The notes under the pieces: generated by a model
Told to the model about the DNA's origin: nothing
Databases searched by the model: none
The model's input: the letters and a program-made list of their open reading frames with translations, nothing else
Translations under genes and position numbers: made by a program
Source: Anagrus nilaparvatae
Lineage: Eukaryota > Arthropoda > Insecta > Hymenoptera > Mymaridae
Direction of reading: 5' to 3'
DNA: 64,000 bases
Assembly: GCA_022575985.1 (NCBI GenBank)
Contig: JAKSXM010000007.1
Span: forward strand, 68,726,501 to 68,790,500
Shown here: one piece after another, positions 22,196 to 33,264 of the stretch
Layout of the letters: the number at the start of each line of letters is the position of its first letter
How positions within the stretch are numbered: position 1 is the first letter of the stretch

Positions 22196-23933
22196 AAAAA
22201 AATAAGAAACATCGTTCGAGACCTCAAAATGATTAAAAATTAAAATTAGTATCAGCATCCGTTCAAAATTAACTAAGTAATTTTTTAAATTGATATCTGC
22301 AATGGTTCCTTATTCACCAATTCATAAAAATAGTATGTTACGACCTCTAGTACGAAAAATAAATAACGACCAGAAATTTTTTTTCAATAAAATCTCATGA
22401 GAAATAATAAAAGCTAATTGGATACTTCCGTTGAAATTTTTTTGAAAAAGGGCTGTTTTCGTGAAGAACTTATCATACGTTTGAAAAACTTTGCTTTGAA
22501 ACTATAATAACGTTTGCAGTTAAAATTTAATTGAATGCGAAGAAATTATTAATGAAATAAACAAAATCACTTATAGCAAAATTTTAAAAATCTGTGTGTT
22601 TTTAATAAATTTTTTATTTATTTTAATAAGTTTCTTTAAGTCTCCTTTATTTATCCTTGTTGCCAATACATAGTAAAACTTATAGGCATGCTTTAACTAT
22701 ATGTTTTCGTATTTTTATTTGCTATGTAATAATCACTTGCTGCTAAAGAAGTTTTACATGATTAATAATTACTTTGTCTCTTATCTAGTTTGCACAAAAT
22801 TCAATACTTTTCTGTTTTTTTTCCAAGTTTGGCCGTTAGTATGTTGCATAATTAAAAATAAATCCAATCCTACATAATTATATTATTATCTATTTGTTCA
22901 ACAAGGGAAAAAACTTATAACTGGTTTGTGTGCTTGCACAACCTAGAAGTATGAAGCATGTTCACTTATAACAATTTTATCATCCTGGTTGTATTATTTT
23001 TTTTTTTTTTAACTGAAATATTTTATACACACTAATTAATTATTATTACTATTAATAATATATTCCCTACTATTACTACGACTACTAGTACTACTACGTC
23101 TACTATTAACTTCCTGGGAGTATATCTTTCAAAGACTCAAGAAGGCAGGTACTACGTCACTAGCCCTGAATTAGTTTGTAGGGTACAGGAACGGGATACA
23201 TCCGTGTATGAAGGGTAAATTGTGAAAATCAAATATAAATCGATAAACTCGAGCGCGTTAAATAAAAATCATATATATTTATCGATCGAGTAAAATTTTA
23301 TATAAGTAGTTTGGAGGTCGCTACCTCCCAGTCTTACAAATTCGAATAATAAAAATCGTTGCATTTTAATTAAAAATGCAACGATACATAATAGCGAGCA
23401 TGTATTGTTGCATAATGAATCAATTCAATAAGAATATGTTTTAACTTCAATGTAAATAATAGTTAAGTTAATAGTAGAATCACGCAGAATAGTATTTTAA
23501 GAATGTTGTAGATTTAATGAATGTAGATTTAATTACACAGGCCCAAAAAAAAAGTCGAAACCCAGAAGTTAGCCCTGAGTGTCTATACGTTATTTGGTGT
23601 TCTAAAACCATATTTTCCATCAGAAATTCAATTTAATTGTCCTACTTTAAAAAATTAAAATTAATGCATATTATTTGGTATTTTTATATAGGAAAATTAC
23701 AAATATTTAAGCAATCTTTTTCTGAATCCTAATGAGCCCCTTTTCTTGTAAAAATTTGAAATAAGTGCCTGTTTATAGGTGTATTTATGTAGCAAAATCA
23801 AATATCCTTATACAACCTGTTTTTAATCTGTAAAGAAGCCATAAACTATAGTTGGTATACCCCCAGTATCGGTAAAAACGCTCCTTGGGATAGAGAATTG
23901 GTTGCCTTCAAAAAATTACTCAAAATTATTTTA
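22196..23933. other. AT-rich spacer
   Basis: Holds the single hairpin arm at 22905-22975. A short plus-strand frame at about 23103-23218 reads NFLGVYLSKTQEGRYYVTSP and a little more after a Thr/Ser run; I could not link it to a family and do not call a gene. Nothing else was recognised. Confidence 0.4.
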
Positions 23934-24419
23934 TTTAAGGGAGTTGAAGCGTGGAGGAAAGAAGATATATTTTTTTTCGGACTTCTTTCTTCCTCTCACG
24001 AGTTTCGTATAAGAAATTCCAAAATGTTTTTGTTTATATTTCTATAAATAAACTCCTAAGAGCTCTGAAATTTTTTCAGTGTGTTTTTATAATAATAAAT
24101 TATATTTTAACCAAATATTATCAAAATCTGTTTTGTAAATTTTTTGTTTGGAGCTCTTAAAATCTCTTACGGTGAATAAGTATGTAATATAAATAAGTAC
24201 GTATTGTACAAAATTTACAAAACAGATTTTGATAATATTTGGTTAAAATATAATTTATTATTATAAAAACACACTGAAAAAATTTCAGAGCTCTTAGGAG
24301 TTTATTTACAGAAATATAAACAAAAACATTTTGGAATTTCTTATACGAAACTCGTGAGAGGAAGAAAGAAGTCCGAGAAAAAATATATCTTCTTTCCTCC
24401 ACGCTTCAACTCCCTTAAA
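23934..24419. repeat. 486-bp near-perfect palindrome
   Basis: Arms of about 210 bp (23934-24144 and 24210-24419) are almost identical as reverse complements, with outer ends TTTAAGGGAGTTGAAGCG and its complement. A loop of about 65 bp lies between. The arms differ at only a handful of positions, so the structure is young or is kept alike by gene conversion. The same frame (starting MEERRYIF) reads outside-in on both strands purely because of the symmetry and is not taken as coding. Confidence 0.85.
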
Positions 24420-24721
24420 TGAAACTTTAATTAACCTTCTTTTTTAATTTTGTTATTTCAACTTACTCAAATGAAAATTTTGTTCATCATAAGTGGATAC
24501 TGATATTTATTTTAATTTTCTAAAATAGAATTTATTACGTATCTACTTTTGCGACTAGTTCACTTCCTGGTGGTGGAGGCGAATAACGGTTTAACCGGAT
24601 AAGTTCCTAGCTTAAACTGATGCCTTAATGGCAAAAGTAGAGAGGAAAATGTTTCTTCAACCTGATATTAGCTATTGGTGACTTACTTCCCTGAGGGTCT
24701 TTTAGCTAGCAGGGCAGTTTC
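24420..24721. other. Spacer with the first copy of a 36-bp direct repeat
   Basis: The string TTAAACTGATGCCTTAATGG continuing CAAAAGTAGA (about 24612-24648) recurs nearly unchanged at 25163-25199. The two copies bracket the R2-like relic and may be remains of a local duplication. Confidence 0.4.
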
Positions 24722-25065
24722 TTTCCAAAGAAGAATAATGCTGAAGACCCATCTATTTTTAGACCAATAAAAATTGGTTCAGTAATTGTTTGTCACTTGC
24801 ATAAAATAATTGCAGGTAGGTTAACAAACGCAGGAGTAATAGATGAGTTAAAGGAGTCTAGAAAACGGTTGTATTGAGAGCACATCAATTATTGCAACGA
24901 TAATAAAAACTTGAGAATGCACAGGAAAGAGTTGCATACAACATCTATTGATGTCGAAAAGGCGTTTCATAGTGTAAGCCCCTTTGCGAATTTTAGAGCC
25001 TTAGATCCATGGAAGAACTTTTGGACGAAGTACCTCATACATTAGGAAGTGAGTTTAGTGGGTAG
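24722..25065 (+). pseudogene. R2-like non-LTR reverse transcriptase relic
   Basis: Frameshifted pieces give FPKKNNAEDPSIFRPIKIGS followed by VIVCHLHKIIAGRLT, then in another frame ENGCIESTSIIATIIK, and in a third LRMHRKELHTTSIDVEKAFH then SVS. The order FRPI..GS..V..HKI.A.RL, GC.E.TS and ..DV.KAF.SVS is that of the fingers/palm of R2-clade reverse transcriptases. Only this N-terminal RT part remains; the YADD box and the restriction-like endonuclease are absent. Stops and shifts show it is dead. There is no 28S rDNA around it, so it is not in the usual R2 target. An R4/Hero-type or other related clade is possible. Confidence 0.65.
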
Positions 25066-25162
25066 ATGTCGGAAAAGGAGTAGTCCTATACTGTTCAGAA
25101 CACCGGGCTCTGTTCGCGAGAAACGCATTCTCATTCCCCTGCCCGCATACAAAAAAAAAAAT

Positions 25163-25525
25163 TAAACTGATGCCTTCATGACAAAAGTAGAAAGGAAAAA
25201 GTTTACGATGCAGAGGGGATTTGCAGCGCATATAACCCCAGAATCGGCGACTGATCAAGATGCGACAGCGGGCCCGCAGACGTCGTTACCTGGTAACCGT
25301 AGATTTAAGATATTGGAAAATTTGGCTACCTTAGAGTTTAAAGCATCAAGAATTAACCACTTAATATAAAAAGTCTAAGCATAATTTTAAATTGAAGCGA
25401 TGGAAGACCTCAGCTGCTTTTAGATGGGAGAAATGCTTTGGCAGGCTATGAGAATTGTGCAGAAATTGATGGAGTTTCCGATTGTAGCTGCAACAAAAGT
25501 ATTCTAATGTTTTAATTCGTATGTG
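25163..25525 (+). other. Second 36-bp direct repeat and upstream region of the broken gene
   Basis: The direct repeat at 25163-25199 is followed by a 63-codon frame without recognisable features. The part just before 25526 could be an upstream exon of the pseudogene below, because a GTAAGT-like donor follows at 25526, but its reading frame is not clear. Confidence 0.3.
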
Positions 25526-25602
25526 GTAAGTTTGAAACAAGTAAGAATTGCCGAAATTTTTCTTTATTTGAGGAAAAATATAAATCTTATTTCAATTTGC
25601 AG
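25526..25602 (+). other. Candidate 77-nt spliceosomal intron
   Basis: GTAAGTTTG at 25526 fits a 5' splice site and TTTCAATTTGCAG ending at 25602 a 3' splice site with a pyrimidine stretch. The recognisable protein-like frame starts directly after it. This is inferred from sequence signals only. Confidence 0.45.
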
Positions 25603-26578
25603 ATTATAACTGGGATAAGAAACGCTTGGGTTCCAAACAGCATTTGTAATCTATGTAGGTCAATGTTATATCGTCAAACATCCAATACCAAAACTAAGTT
25701 TTTAATAGAAACACCAGCTATGTGGAATGATCCCAGAGCTAATGAAGAATGCTATAGTTGCATGACTACATGTGAAAAAGCTCTAAGCATGTTAAATATT
25801 CAAATGCCATATCATTTACCCTTCCAATTTATAATAATGATATTACTATTTCATGTAATACTGAAAATTCAAATACTAGCGTGCTTTTGGTTATGTATGA
25901 CAGTAAAATGGATGTTAGTTAGAATTAAACTATTAATGAAAGTGAAATGGATATTAGTGAAGAAGCACAAGTGTCAGAGTGTAACGTGGATGTTGATTAC
26001 AATTCTGAAGATTTGTGCAGTACAGACAGAGATTCTGAAAGTGATGAAGATTATAAAAGTAGCAATAAAGAGACCTATAAGACTATGGAGTCAATCAAAA
26101 ATAAATGAACTTGACAGAAAATTAGGATTACCTATAGATGCTGCAGAATATCTTACTTCAGAACTTAAACATGATGGCCTAACGACAAAAGATACATCAA
26201 GTACCTACTATCGTGATCAAGACAAAAAGTTTCTACATTTTTTTAACAAAGAAAAGTTGGTATAGCTGTTAAAGATCTTGTTAACAGCTTTCAGCCCGAT
26301 ATTTACAACAGAATTTTTATTGACTCTTCTGTACGAAGTCTAAAGGCTTTAGTCTTACATAATACCAACGTAGAAGGTTCAATACCATTAGCCTATTCTG
26401 TAAATATGTCGAAAGAATATGAAACAATGAAATTAATTCTTGAAAAAATAATGTATAAGGATCACAATCAGATAATTTCCGAGGATTTAAAAAAAATATC
26501 TATCTTATTAGGGCAGCAATCAGGGTTTACTAAGTATTTATGCTTTTTCTATATGTGGAACAGTCGCACAGTGTAGTA
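25603..26578 (+). pseudogene. Broken copy of a multi-copy arthropod gene of unknown function
   Basis: The first part reads RNAWVPNSICNLCRSML then, further on, PAMWNDPRANEECYSCMT: paired cysteines (CxxC and CxxC) typical of a protein family that I recall from many arthropod genomes in numerous copies without a known role. A Ser/Asp/Glu-rich linker follows in another frame (about 25820-26095, for example NSEDLCSTDRDSESDEDY). Then KINELDRKLGLPIDAAEYLT and TYYRDQDKKFLHFF resume the first frame. After one more shift come IDSSVRSLKALVLHNTNVEG, SIPLAYSVNMSKEYETMK and LLGQQSGFTKYLCFFYMWN, ending at a stop. Three or more frame changes and a missing C-terminal half make it a pseudogene. The family's link to transposons is suspected, not shown here. 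Confidence 0.6.
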
Positions 26579-26734
26579 AAAAAAAAAGAGTGGCCAAAAA
26601 TCGACTTCAACGCAATTTCTTATGAAAAAAAATTCTGCTGGATGGAAAATAACCGTTTTTGTTTATACTAAATGATAGGCACTCGAGATCAAAAAAATTT
26701 TTTTTTTTAATTTCTTTAGCTATTGAATGAAAAA

Positions 26735-26937
26735 AAAAATCTGTTTTTTACCATAAAAAGGTAAAATATTTATATTTTTAAAATAAAAAAAAAAAAATTT
26801 TTTAGTTACAGCACTGTATTAAAATATTACACAAATGATCAATAAACCTAGCAAATAAACAGAGCTGTACCTAATAAATTTTTTTTTTCATTTTAAAAAT
26901 ATAAATATTTTACTTTTTTATGGTTAAAAACAAAAAT
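26735..26937. repeat. AT-rich inverted repeat
   Basis: ACCATAAAAAGGTAAAATAT onward (26750-26812) pairs with the complement at about 26862-26930 (TATTTTACTTTTTTATGGTT), including GTTACAGC and GCTGTACC at the inner ends. Non-coding. Confidence 0.5.
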
Positions 26938-27039
26938 TACAATGGTTCCTCTATTTGTGATCGGTCAAAATTTTTTTTTTGATTTTTTGGTATATAAGCA
27001 CGTTTTGAGACCTCAGGAAGCTAAAAAACCGGTTTTTAA

Positions 27040-27110
27040 AAAAAGTCTGTATGTGTGTATGTGTGTGTGTACGTACGTACGTATGTACGTACGTATGTAA
27101 TCGCTGATAT
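27040..27110. repeat. GT and ACGT microsatellite
   Basis: A TGTGTG run changes into repeated ACGTACGT/ATGTACGT units at about 27052-27103. The frame through it (26951-27163, minus) is low complexity and is not called. Confidence 0.8.
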
Positions 27111-28620
27111 TTCACAAACATTATGGAATTAAGACCTAATTTTTTTTTCAAAAATTTTTTCACTAAAAAAGCTCGAGGTACTTTTTTTTTTTTTTAATTT
27201 GGATGTAATACCTCATTTATTTCCATGAAAGTACTTATATTTGAAAGTATGGTTTTCACATGATATCTCGAATCGGATACTTAATTTTCTGAAATTTTTT
27301 TTTCTAACATTTTTTTCACAAAAAAATACAAAAAATACCAATTTTTTTTTTCGTTTTGGACGTAGTACCTAATTTATTTCCATGGAAGTACTAGTTTTAA
27401 GAACCTTGTTTATTGTAATTTTTTGGATCTGATACTTAATTTTTTCAAAATTTTTTTTGTCAAAATTAAAAAAAAAGAAAAATAAAAAAAACTGCAATAT
27501 TTTTTTTTTTTTTTGGTGTAATACCTCATTTAATTCTATGAAAGTACTAATATCTGAAAATATTTTAACTAGTGATATTTCAAAACCATTATCGAATTAA
27601 GACCTTATTTTCTTTTCCAAACATTTTTTTATCAAAAAATCTCAAACTGCTTTTTTTTTTTTAATTTGGATGTAATACCTCATTTATTCCCATGAAAGTA
27701 CTAGTATTTGAAAGTATGGTTTTCACATGATATCTCAAATCGGATACCTAATTTTCTGAAAATTTTTTTCCTAAAATTTTTTTCACAAAAAAATACAAAA
27801 AATACCAATTTTTTTTTTCTTTTTGGACGTAGTACCTAATTTATTTCCATGGAAGTACTAGTTTTAGAAATATCGTTTATTGTAATTTTTTGGACCTAAT
27901 ACTTAATTTTTTTTTAATTTTTTTGTCAAAATTTTTGTCGCCAAAAAATACAAAAAACGCCAAAATTTTTTTTATTTTAGGACGTAATACTTAATTTTTT
28001 CCTATGAAAGTACGAATATCTAGAATTATTGTTTGTAAAGGATTTCTCCATCTGATACATAATTTTTCGAAATTTTTTTTTAAAAATTTTTTACATAAAA
28101 TAATTAAAAAAATACCGTAATTTTTTTACTTTTTGGACGTAGTACCTTATTTTTTTCCATGAAAGTACTGATATCTAGAAGTATCGTTTTTACTCGATAT
28201 CTTGAATCTTATAATTTATTTATTGAAAATTTTTTTCTCAAAATTTTTTTCACCAAAAAATACAAAAAATACCAATTTTTTTTTTCTTTTTGGACGTAGT
28301 ACCTAATTTATTTCCATGGAAGTACTAGTTTTAGAAATATCGTTTATTGTAATTTTTTGGACCTAATACTTAATTTTTTTTAAATTTTTTTGTCAAAATT
28401 TTTGTCGCCAAAAAATACAAAAAACGCCAAAATTTTTTTTATTTTAGGACGTAATACTTAATTTTTTCCTATGAAAGTACGAATATCTAGAATTATTGTT
28501 TGTAAAGGATTTCTCCATCTGATACATAATTTTTCGAAATTTTTTTTTTTTTAATTTTTTACATAAAATAATTAAAAAAATAGCATAATTTTTTTTCTTT
28601 TTGGACGTAGTACATATTCT
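27110..28620 (+). repeat. T-rich tandem array with a ~465-bp higher-order period
   Basis: Units of about 155 bp share TTTTTGGACGTAGTACCTAA, then CCATGGAAGTACTAG, and AATACAAAAAATACCAA. Three successive units form a larger repeat: 27783-28080 recurs almost exactly at 28248-28550, and a more diverged version begins near 27300. A related stretch lies at about 33880-34120. No coding sequence. Confidence 0.75.
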
Positions 28621-29289
28621 GCGTACTAAGAAGCTATTAACGAGATCTTAAGGTGGCAGGTCGTACCCGAGGGGAAAAAAATCGATTTTTTGTTTTTGGT
28701 TTTTATGGGTTCGAAAACATCTTAAGAATATGGAAAAAAATTTTTATAATGATATCTTGAAGAATAAGGAAGTTATATGAATTTATGCGAGACACTTAAG
28801 GTTTTAAAAACAATTAAGGCGGCTCTTGCGTCATAATAATAATAAACCCCGATTCCGACCAGAATTCAAGTTTTATTTAATGTTAAACATTTAAAATTAG
28901 AGCTAGGCGAAAATGGCGATTTCGAGACGCAGTTTACGTTTCAGTTTCCCACGGGTAAAATCGAAAACCGTTCAGTTTGATCACTTAGTCCGTTCCAAAA
29001 ATTATCCTTAAACGGAATTTCGAAGGACTCATGCATTTAAAAATTTTTTTGAAAATCGGATAATTTTAAAGCTTTCCGTTGTTTGATCCGTTTGAAATAT
29101 CCGTTTTCGCTAAATATAAAAATTTGCTTTAATTTTCTTTTTCTTTTATTATCTATCGTAAAAATATAACCTATACATAGACATAAAATATAAAAAATAA
29201 GCACATGAATACTTTAAAAAATTTTCAATTTTTATAATTATTATATAAAATTTTCTAGCTCTTTTAGTTACTTGTTGAAAAAAATTAAT
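28621..29289. other. AT-rich spacer
   Basis: Several short strings resembling ATCCGTTT or CCGTTCAGTTT recur here and again at 29690-29900, but I could not define a repeat unit. No gene was seen. Confidence 0.35.
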
Positions 29290-29515
29290 TTTCTTGTCAG
29301 CGGCCAGAAAGCAAGTATTTCCCGGCCACTGCGCGACCGGAAAAGACGCGTTTTCTCGCCACTGGCGAAGAAAAATCGTATACGACCCTTGTCCATAAAT
29401 AAAGAATGCCCCAAATCGCAGTTTACCATCCTCGACTTCGCCTCGGAAGGTAATATACGTGCGATTTATTCGGCCATTCTTTACTTTTCTGGACAGGGGC
29501 TCGTAATATACTATT
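29290..29515 (+). repeat. M1 hairpin repeat copy 4 (fullest copy)
   Basis: Contains the outer pair GTCAGCGGCCAGAAAGCAAG and TTCTCGCCACTGGCGAAG, the CGTATACGACCCTTG string, and the inner hairpin AAAGAATGCCCCAAATCGCA (near 29402) with its partner TGCGATTTATTCGGCCATTC around the loop CCTCGACTTCGCCTCGG. It matches 7060-7285 as reverse complement over nearly its whole length. Confidence 0.65.
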
Positions 29516-29985
29516 AATAAAAAAAATGTTGAGCTATTTTTTAATAAAGTTGATGAGCAAAAGAATAACTATATATCTTTAATAAATAGCCAAAACTTGA
29601 AATTTTATAGTTGGTATACGGAAAGTAAAAGAATAAAAGAATATGAAAACGAAAGCAAATTTTCATGATTCGCAAAAACGGATAGGTTTCAAATTTTTCC
29701 GATTTCAAAAAAATTTTGAAACGAATCCGTCCGTCAAACATCCGTTGCACTGATTTTTTGAAAACGGTTCCGTTCAAAAATTTTCCGTTTGCGACTAGTT
29801 TTTCGAATAGTTCCGTATTGAATTTTTTCATACCACGGATATTTTGCAGCGATTTTTGTATCAGTTTTATTGAAAACGGTCATAAGAGTATGCCAGTTTA
29901 CCCGCACTATAAAAAATATACGCTGATGCTTGACACACGTCAATTATCACCGTAAATGCGGCGAAGAGATACTTGAATCAATATA
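29516..29985. other. Unannotated spacer
   Basis: Overlapping antisense frames at 29541-29955 have no family resemblance and are not called. Nothing else was recognised. Confidence 0.35.
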
Positions 29986-30092
29986 TACTTGAATCAACCT
30001 TATATCAGAATATATACTTGAATCAACCTTATATCAGCTGACTCAAGGTTTCGATACGTTGATTCAAGTTCGTTACCTTGAGTCAAGGGATT
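29986..30092. repeat. Short direct repeats and a small inverted repeat
   Basis: ATATATACTTGAATCAACCT followed by TATATCAG occurs twice in tandem (about 29981-30037). Directly after it, TGACTCAAGGT pairs with ACCTTGAGTCA (about 30038-30088) around TTGATTCAAG. Confidence 0.6.
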
Positions 30093-30176
30093 ATTCTCTT
30101 TCCAGAACCTAAGAGTCGTCAACTCAATATTGACTTCATAAAATTTAATGATTTTTTATAGCGCAGCTTTGTTTAA

Positions 30177-30465
30177 CCTATTAAGGCCTAAGCAGACATC
30201 CTTGTCCAAACACTTGCATTTTTCGGTAATAAAAACTGCATATTTTAGGCTAAAAACCTCACCTTGGGTCGCTCTTTTCATTTCCGGGGCCCATTTTTTG
30301 ATACAACCCCTGCGAAACGAGATATCAACCCCTAAAGTGGGGTAAATTTTCAAATAATTCTTAAAGAAACTTAAGTTCTTCCCAAATGCAAAAAAGTTTT
30401 TATTTAGCATAAAAAATTATTACTAGAACTTCCAAGAAATAGTTAAAAGTCAAATAAGCATGTAT
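30177..30465 (+). mobile_element. One-ended fragment of the 11-kb TTAA foldback family
   Basis: After TTAA (30173-30176) the fragment starts CCTATTAAGGCCTAAGCAG and follows the left end of 11046-13018 closely through GGGTCGCTCTTTTCATTTCC and GAAACGAGATATCAACCC. It breaks off near 30465 without a right terminus. Confidence 0.75.
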
Positions 30466-30706
30466 TGGTATTTGTTTAACCTCCATCTTAAACTTCCATA
30501 CGGATGTTGTGACAGAGGTCACCAACAACTGCCCATGCTATCACACCCTGCCCTATTTTAATTTTTCTATTTATCTATTTTAATGGGTTGAGGATGTGAA
30601 AGCGCCTTTTGAAAATTGTTAGTGAAATGTTATTGTATAATTGTTTGAGTGTCAGTGTAGCTGGTATGAGCGTTGAACCTATGGTTCAAGAGGTACGCGA
30701 CCTCTC
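30466..30706. other. Spacer of unknown nature
   Basis: Slightly more GC-rich than its surroundings. No frame, repeat or RNA gene was recognised. Confidence 0.3.
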
Positions 30707-31144
30707 CCGAAATTACTATCTTTCCATTTTTAAAACTAGAAATGAATAGATTTCTGTTTTACAATATGGAAACGACTAAATTTCTAGGTTTAAAACTAGA
30801 AATTAAATGTTCGATAAGAAAAGCGAATAAATTCCTTGAATCAAAACTAGAAACAAGTCGTTTCCAAATTGTAAAACAGAAATTTATTCATTTCTAGTTT
30901 TCAAACTAGGAATCAGATATTAAAAAATAAGGTTAAAATAATTCCTTGAATGAAAACTAGAAATAGGTCGTTTCTGTTTTATAAAACATAAATTTATTGA
31001 TTTATAGTTTTAAAACTAGGAACCAGATATTAAAAAATAAGATTTTAATAATTTTGAACTTTTTTGGATATCTTTACGGGGGTTTTTGGGTACCCTAAAC
31101 TCAAATTTGATCATAAAAATTAAAAAATCAAAATAATTGACCCT

Positions 31145-31935
31145 GAAACCGCAAAATTCGGTAAAAAATATTAATTTTAAAACTTAAAAAATTTTTTTTA
31201 GCTGTTACATGACTTTCGGGGTAACAAGTTATAATGATCCCGAATTCCTAAGCGAAAATCGAATTAATAGACCCCGAAACCATAAAATTCGGTAAAAATA
31301 TTATTTTGCACAATTTTGATGTATTATTTTTGACTTCGGTACTTAGGGTCATAGAATGTGCTAACACCGAATTTCTCGGCAAAATTTTGAAATAATGGAT
31401 CCAAAAACCGTAAAATTCGGTAAAAATATATTTATTTTAAATAATATTTGTTTATTATTTTAGACTGCGGTAGTTGGGGATTTAGATTCAACTGAATTCA
31501 AATTTCTCAAGCTAGTGATCAAATTTTAATAACGGACTTAGAAATCGCAAAATTCGGTAAAAATAATATTATCTGAAAAAGTTTTGATCAATTTTTTCTT
31601 GACTAAGGTACGAATGAAGAATCCAAAATTCTTAGACAAATTACCAAATCCTAAATCATTTATCTAAAAACCGTGAAATTCGGTAAAAATATTATTTTGC
31701 AAAATTTTAATGGATTATTTTTGACTGCGATACTTAGGGTCTTAGAACATGCTAACACCGAAATCTTCGGCCAAATTTTGGAATAATAGATCCCGAAACC
31801 GTAAAATTCGGTAAAAATATTATTTTGTAAAATTATAATGGCGTATTTCTTACTTCGGTACTTGGGGTCATAGAACATGCTAACGCCGAATTTCTCGGCC
31901 TACTTTTAAAATAATGAATCCCGAAACCGTAAAAT
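31145..31935 (+). repeat. 130-bp tandem array, about 6 copies (left arm)
   Basis: AAATTCGGTAAAAAT recurs near 31155, 31286, 31413, 31551, 31676 and 31805, followed by GTACTTAGGGTCATAGAA-like strings. The mirrored right arm (37340-37522) keeps only about one and a half copies, so copy number changed on one side. Confidence 0.75.
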
Positions 31936-31949
31936 TAAATTGGGCAAAA

Positions 31950-32845
31950 CTTCCTCTAAAAAAGGCATTTTCGCTGTATTTACTTTAAGCCTTTTAAATT
32001 TGGTATACGGGGGTTTTTTGGGTCGCTAATTACGAAAATCCGGGTCTTTTCTATGAGAAATTGCGGCTGGACCCTTAAATTGGTCAAAACTGCCCTTAAA
32101 TTGGGCATTATCGCTGTATTTACTTTAAGCCTTTGAAATTTGGTATATGGGGGTTTTTTCGGTCGTTAATCACGGAAATCAGGATCTTTTCTATGTATAA
32201 TTGCGACTTGGCCCTTAAATTGGGAAAAACTGCCCGTAAAAAGGGCATTTTCGCTGTATTTGTTTGAAGCCTTTGAAATTTGGTATGTGGGGGTTCTTTC
32301 GGTCGCTAATCACGAAAATCAGGATCTTTCCTATGTGAAATTGCGGCTTGGCCCTTAACTTTGGCAAAACTGCCCGTAAAAAGGGCATTTTCGCTGTATT
32401 TGTTTTGAGCCTTTGAAATTTGGTATATGTGGGTTTTTTTGGTAGCTAATTACGAAAAGCGGGGTCTTATCTACGAGAAATTGCGACTTGGCCCTTAAAT
32501 TGGGCAAAACTGCCCCTAAAAAGGGCATTTACGCTATTTTTACTGTAAGCCTTTGAAATTTGGTATGTGGGGTTTTTTTGGTCGCTATTTACGAAAATCA
32601 GGATCTTTTCTATGTGAAATTGCGGCTTGGCCCTTAAATTGGGCCAAACTGTCCCTAAAAAAGGCATTATCGCTGTATTTACTTTAAGCCTTTGAAATTT
32701 GGTATATGGGGGTTTTATTGGTCTCTAATCACGAAAATCGGGGTCGTTTCTACGAGAAATTGCGGGTTAGCCCTTAATTTTGGCAAAACTACCCGTAAAC
32801 AGGGCATTTTCGCTGTATTTACTTTAAGCCTTTGAAATTCGGTAT
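31950..32845 (+). repeat. 141-bp tandem array, 6 copies (left arm)
   Basis: The box GGGGTTTTTTGGGTCGCTAA and its variants occur near 32021, 32163, 32301, 32441, 32580 and 32720. Each is followed by GAAATTGCGGCTTGGCCC, then AAACTGCCCCTAAAAAGGGC (a small hairpin) and CGCTGTATTTACTTTAAGCC. Six copies mirror this array at 36440-37330. Confidence 0.85.
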
Positions 32846-32923
32846 GGCACCATCTACAAAAGCCGCAAAAGGGGGGCGCAACCGCAAGCGTAAATGCGAC
32901 GCAATTCGCAGAGACCGAAAATG
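32846..32923 (+). repeat. Half of a 148-bp GC-rich palindrome, cut at the hairpin tip
   Basis: GGCACCATCTACAAAAGCCG onward matches one arm and the loop of the complete palindrome at 36290-36437, then diverges two bases into the second arm, where the 55-bp array begins. Confidence 0.7.
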
Positions 32924-33245
32924 GTAGTAGACTATAATAAAATAACAACACGTCAAGCCATACAGTAGCGTAACTTAAGGAAGTAGGCTATAATAAAAAA
33001 CGACAAGTCAAGCCTTACAGTAGCGTAACTTAAGGAGACAGGCTATAATAAAAAACGACACTTCAAGCCTTACAGTAGCGTAACCTAAGGAGACAGGCTA
33101 TAATAAAATACGACACGTCAAACCTTACAGTAGCGTAACCTAAGGAAGTAGGCTATAATAAATCAACAACACGTCAAGCCTTACAGTAGCGTAACCTAAG
33201 GAAGTAGACTATAATAAAATAATGACACGTCAAGCCTTATTAATT
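32924..33245 (-). repeat. 55-bp tandem array, about 6 copies
   Basis: Units read, on this strand, AAGGAAGTAGGCTATAATA then CAAGCCTTACAGTAGCGTAA. They are the reverse complement of the longer array at 34124-35095. Confidence 0.85.
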
Positions 33246-33264
33246 AGTACGATAATTTTGAGGC

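Noticed and set aside
23103..23218. Short frame with NFLGVYLSKTQEGRYYVTSP
   Set aside because: Protein-like but only about 36 residues outside a Thr/Ser microsatellite, with no recognised family or splice context.
23951..24402. Protein starting MEERRYIF on both strands
   Set aside because: Produced by the palindrome at 23934-24419, so both strands give the same product. Low-complexity hydrophobic content.
26951..27163. Frame with a His/Thr repeat
   Set aside because: It is the translation of the GT/ACGT microsatellite.
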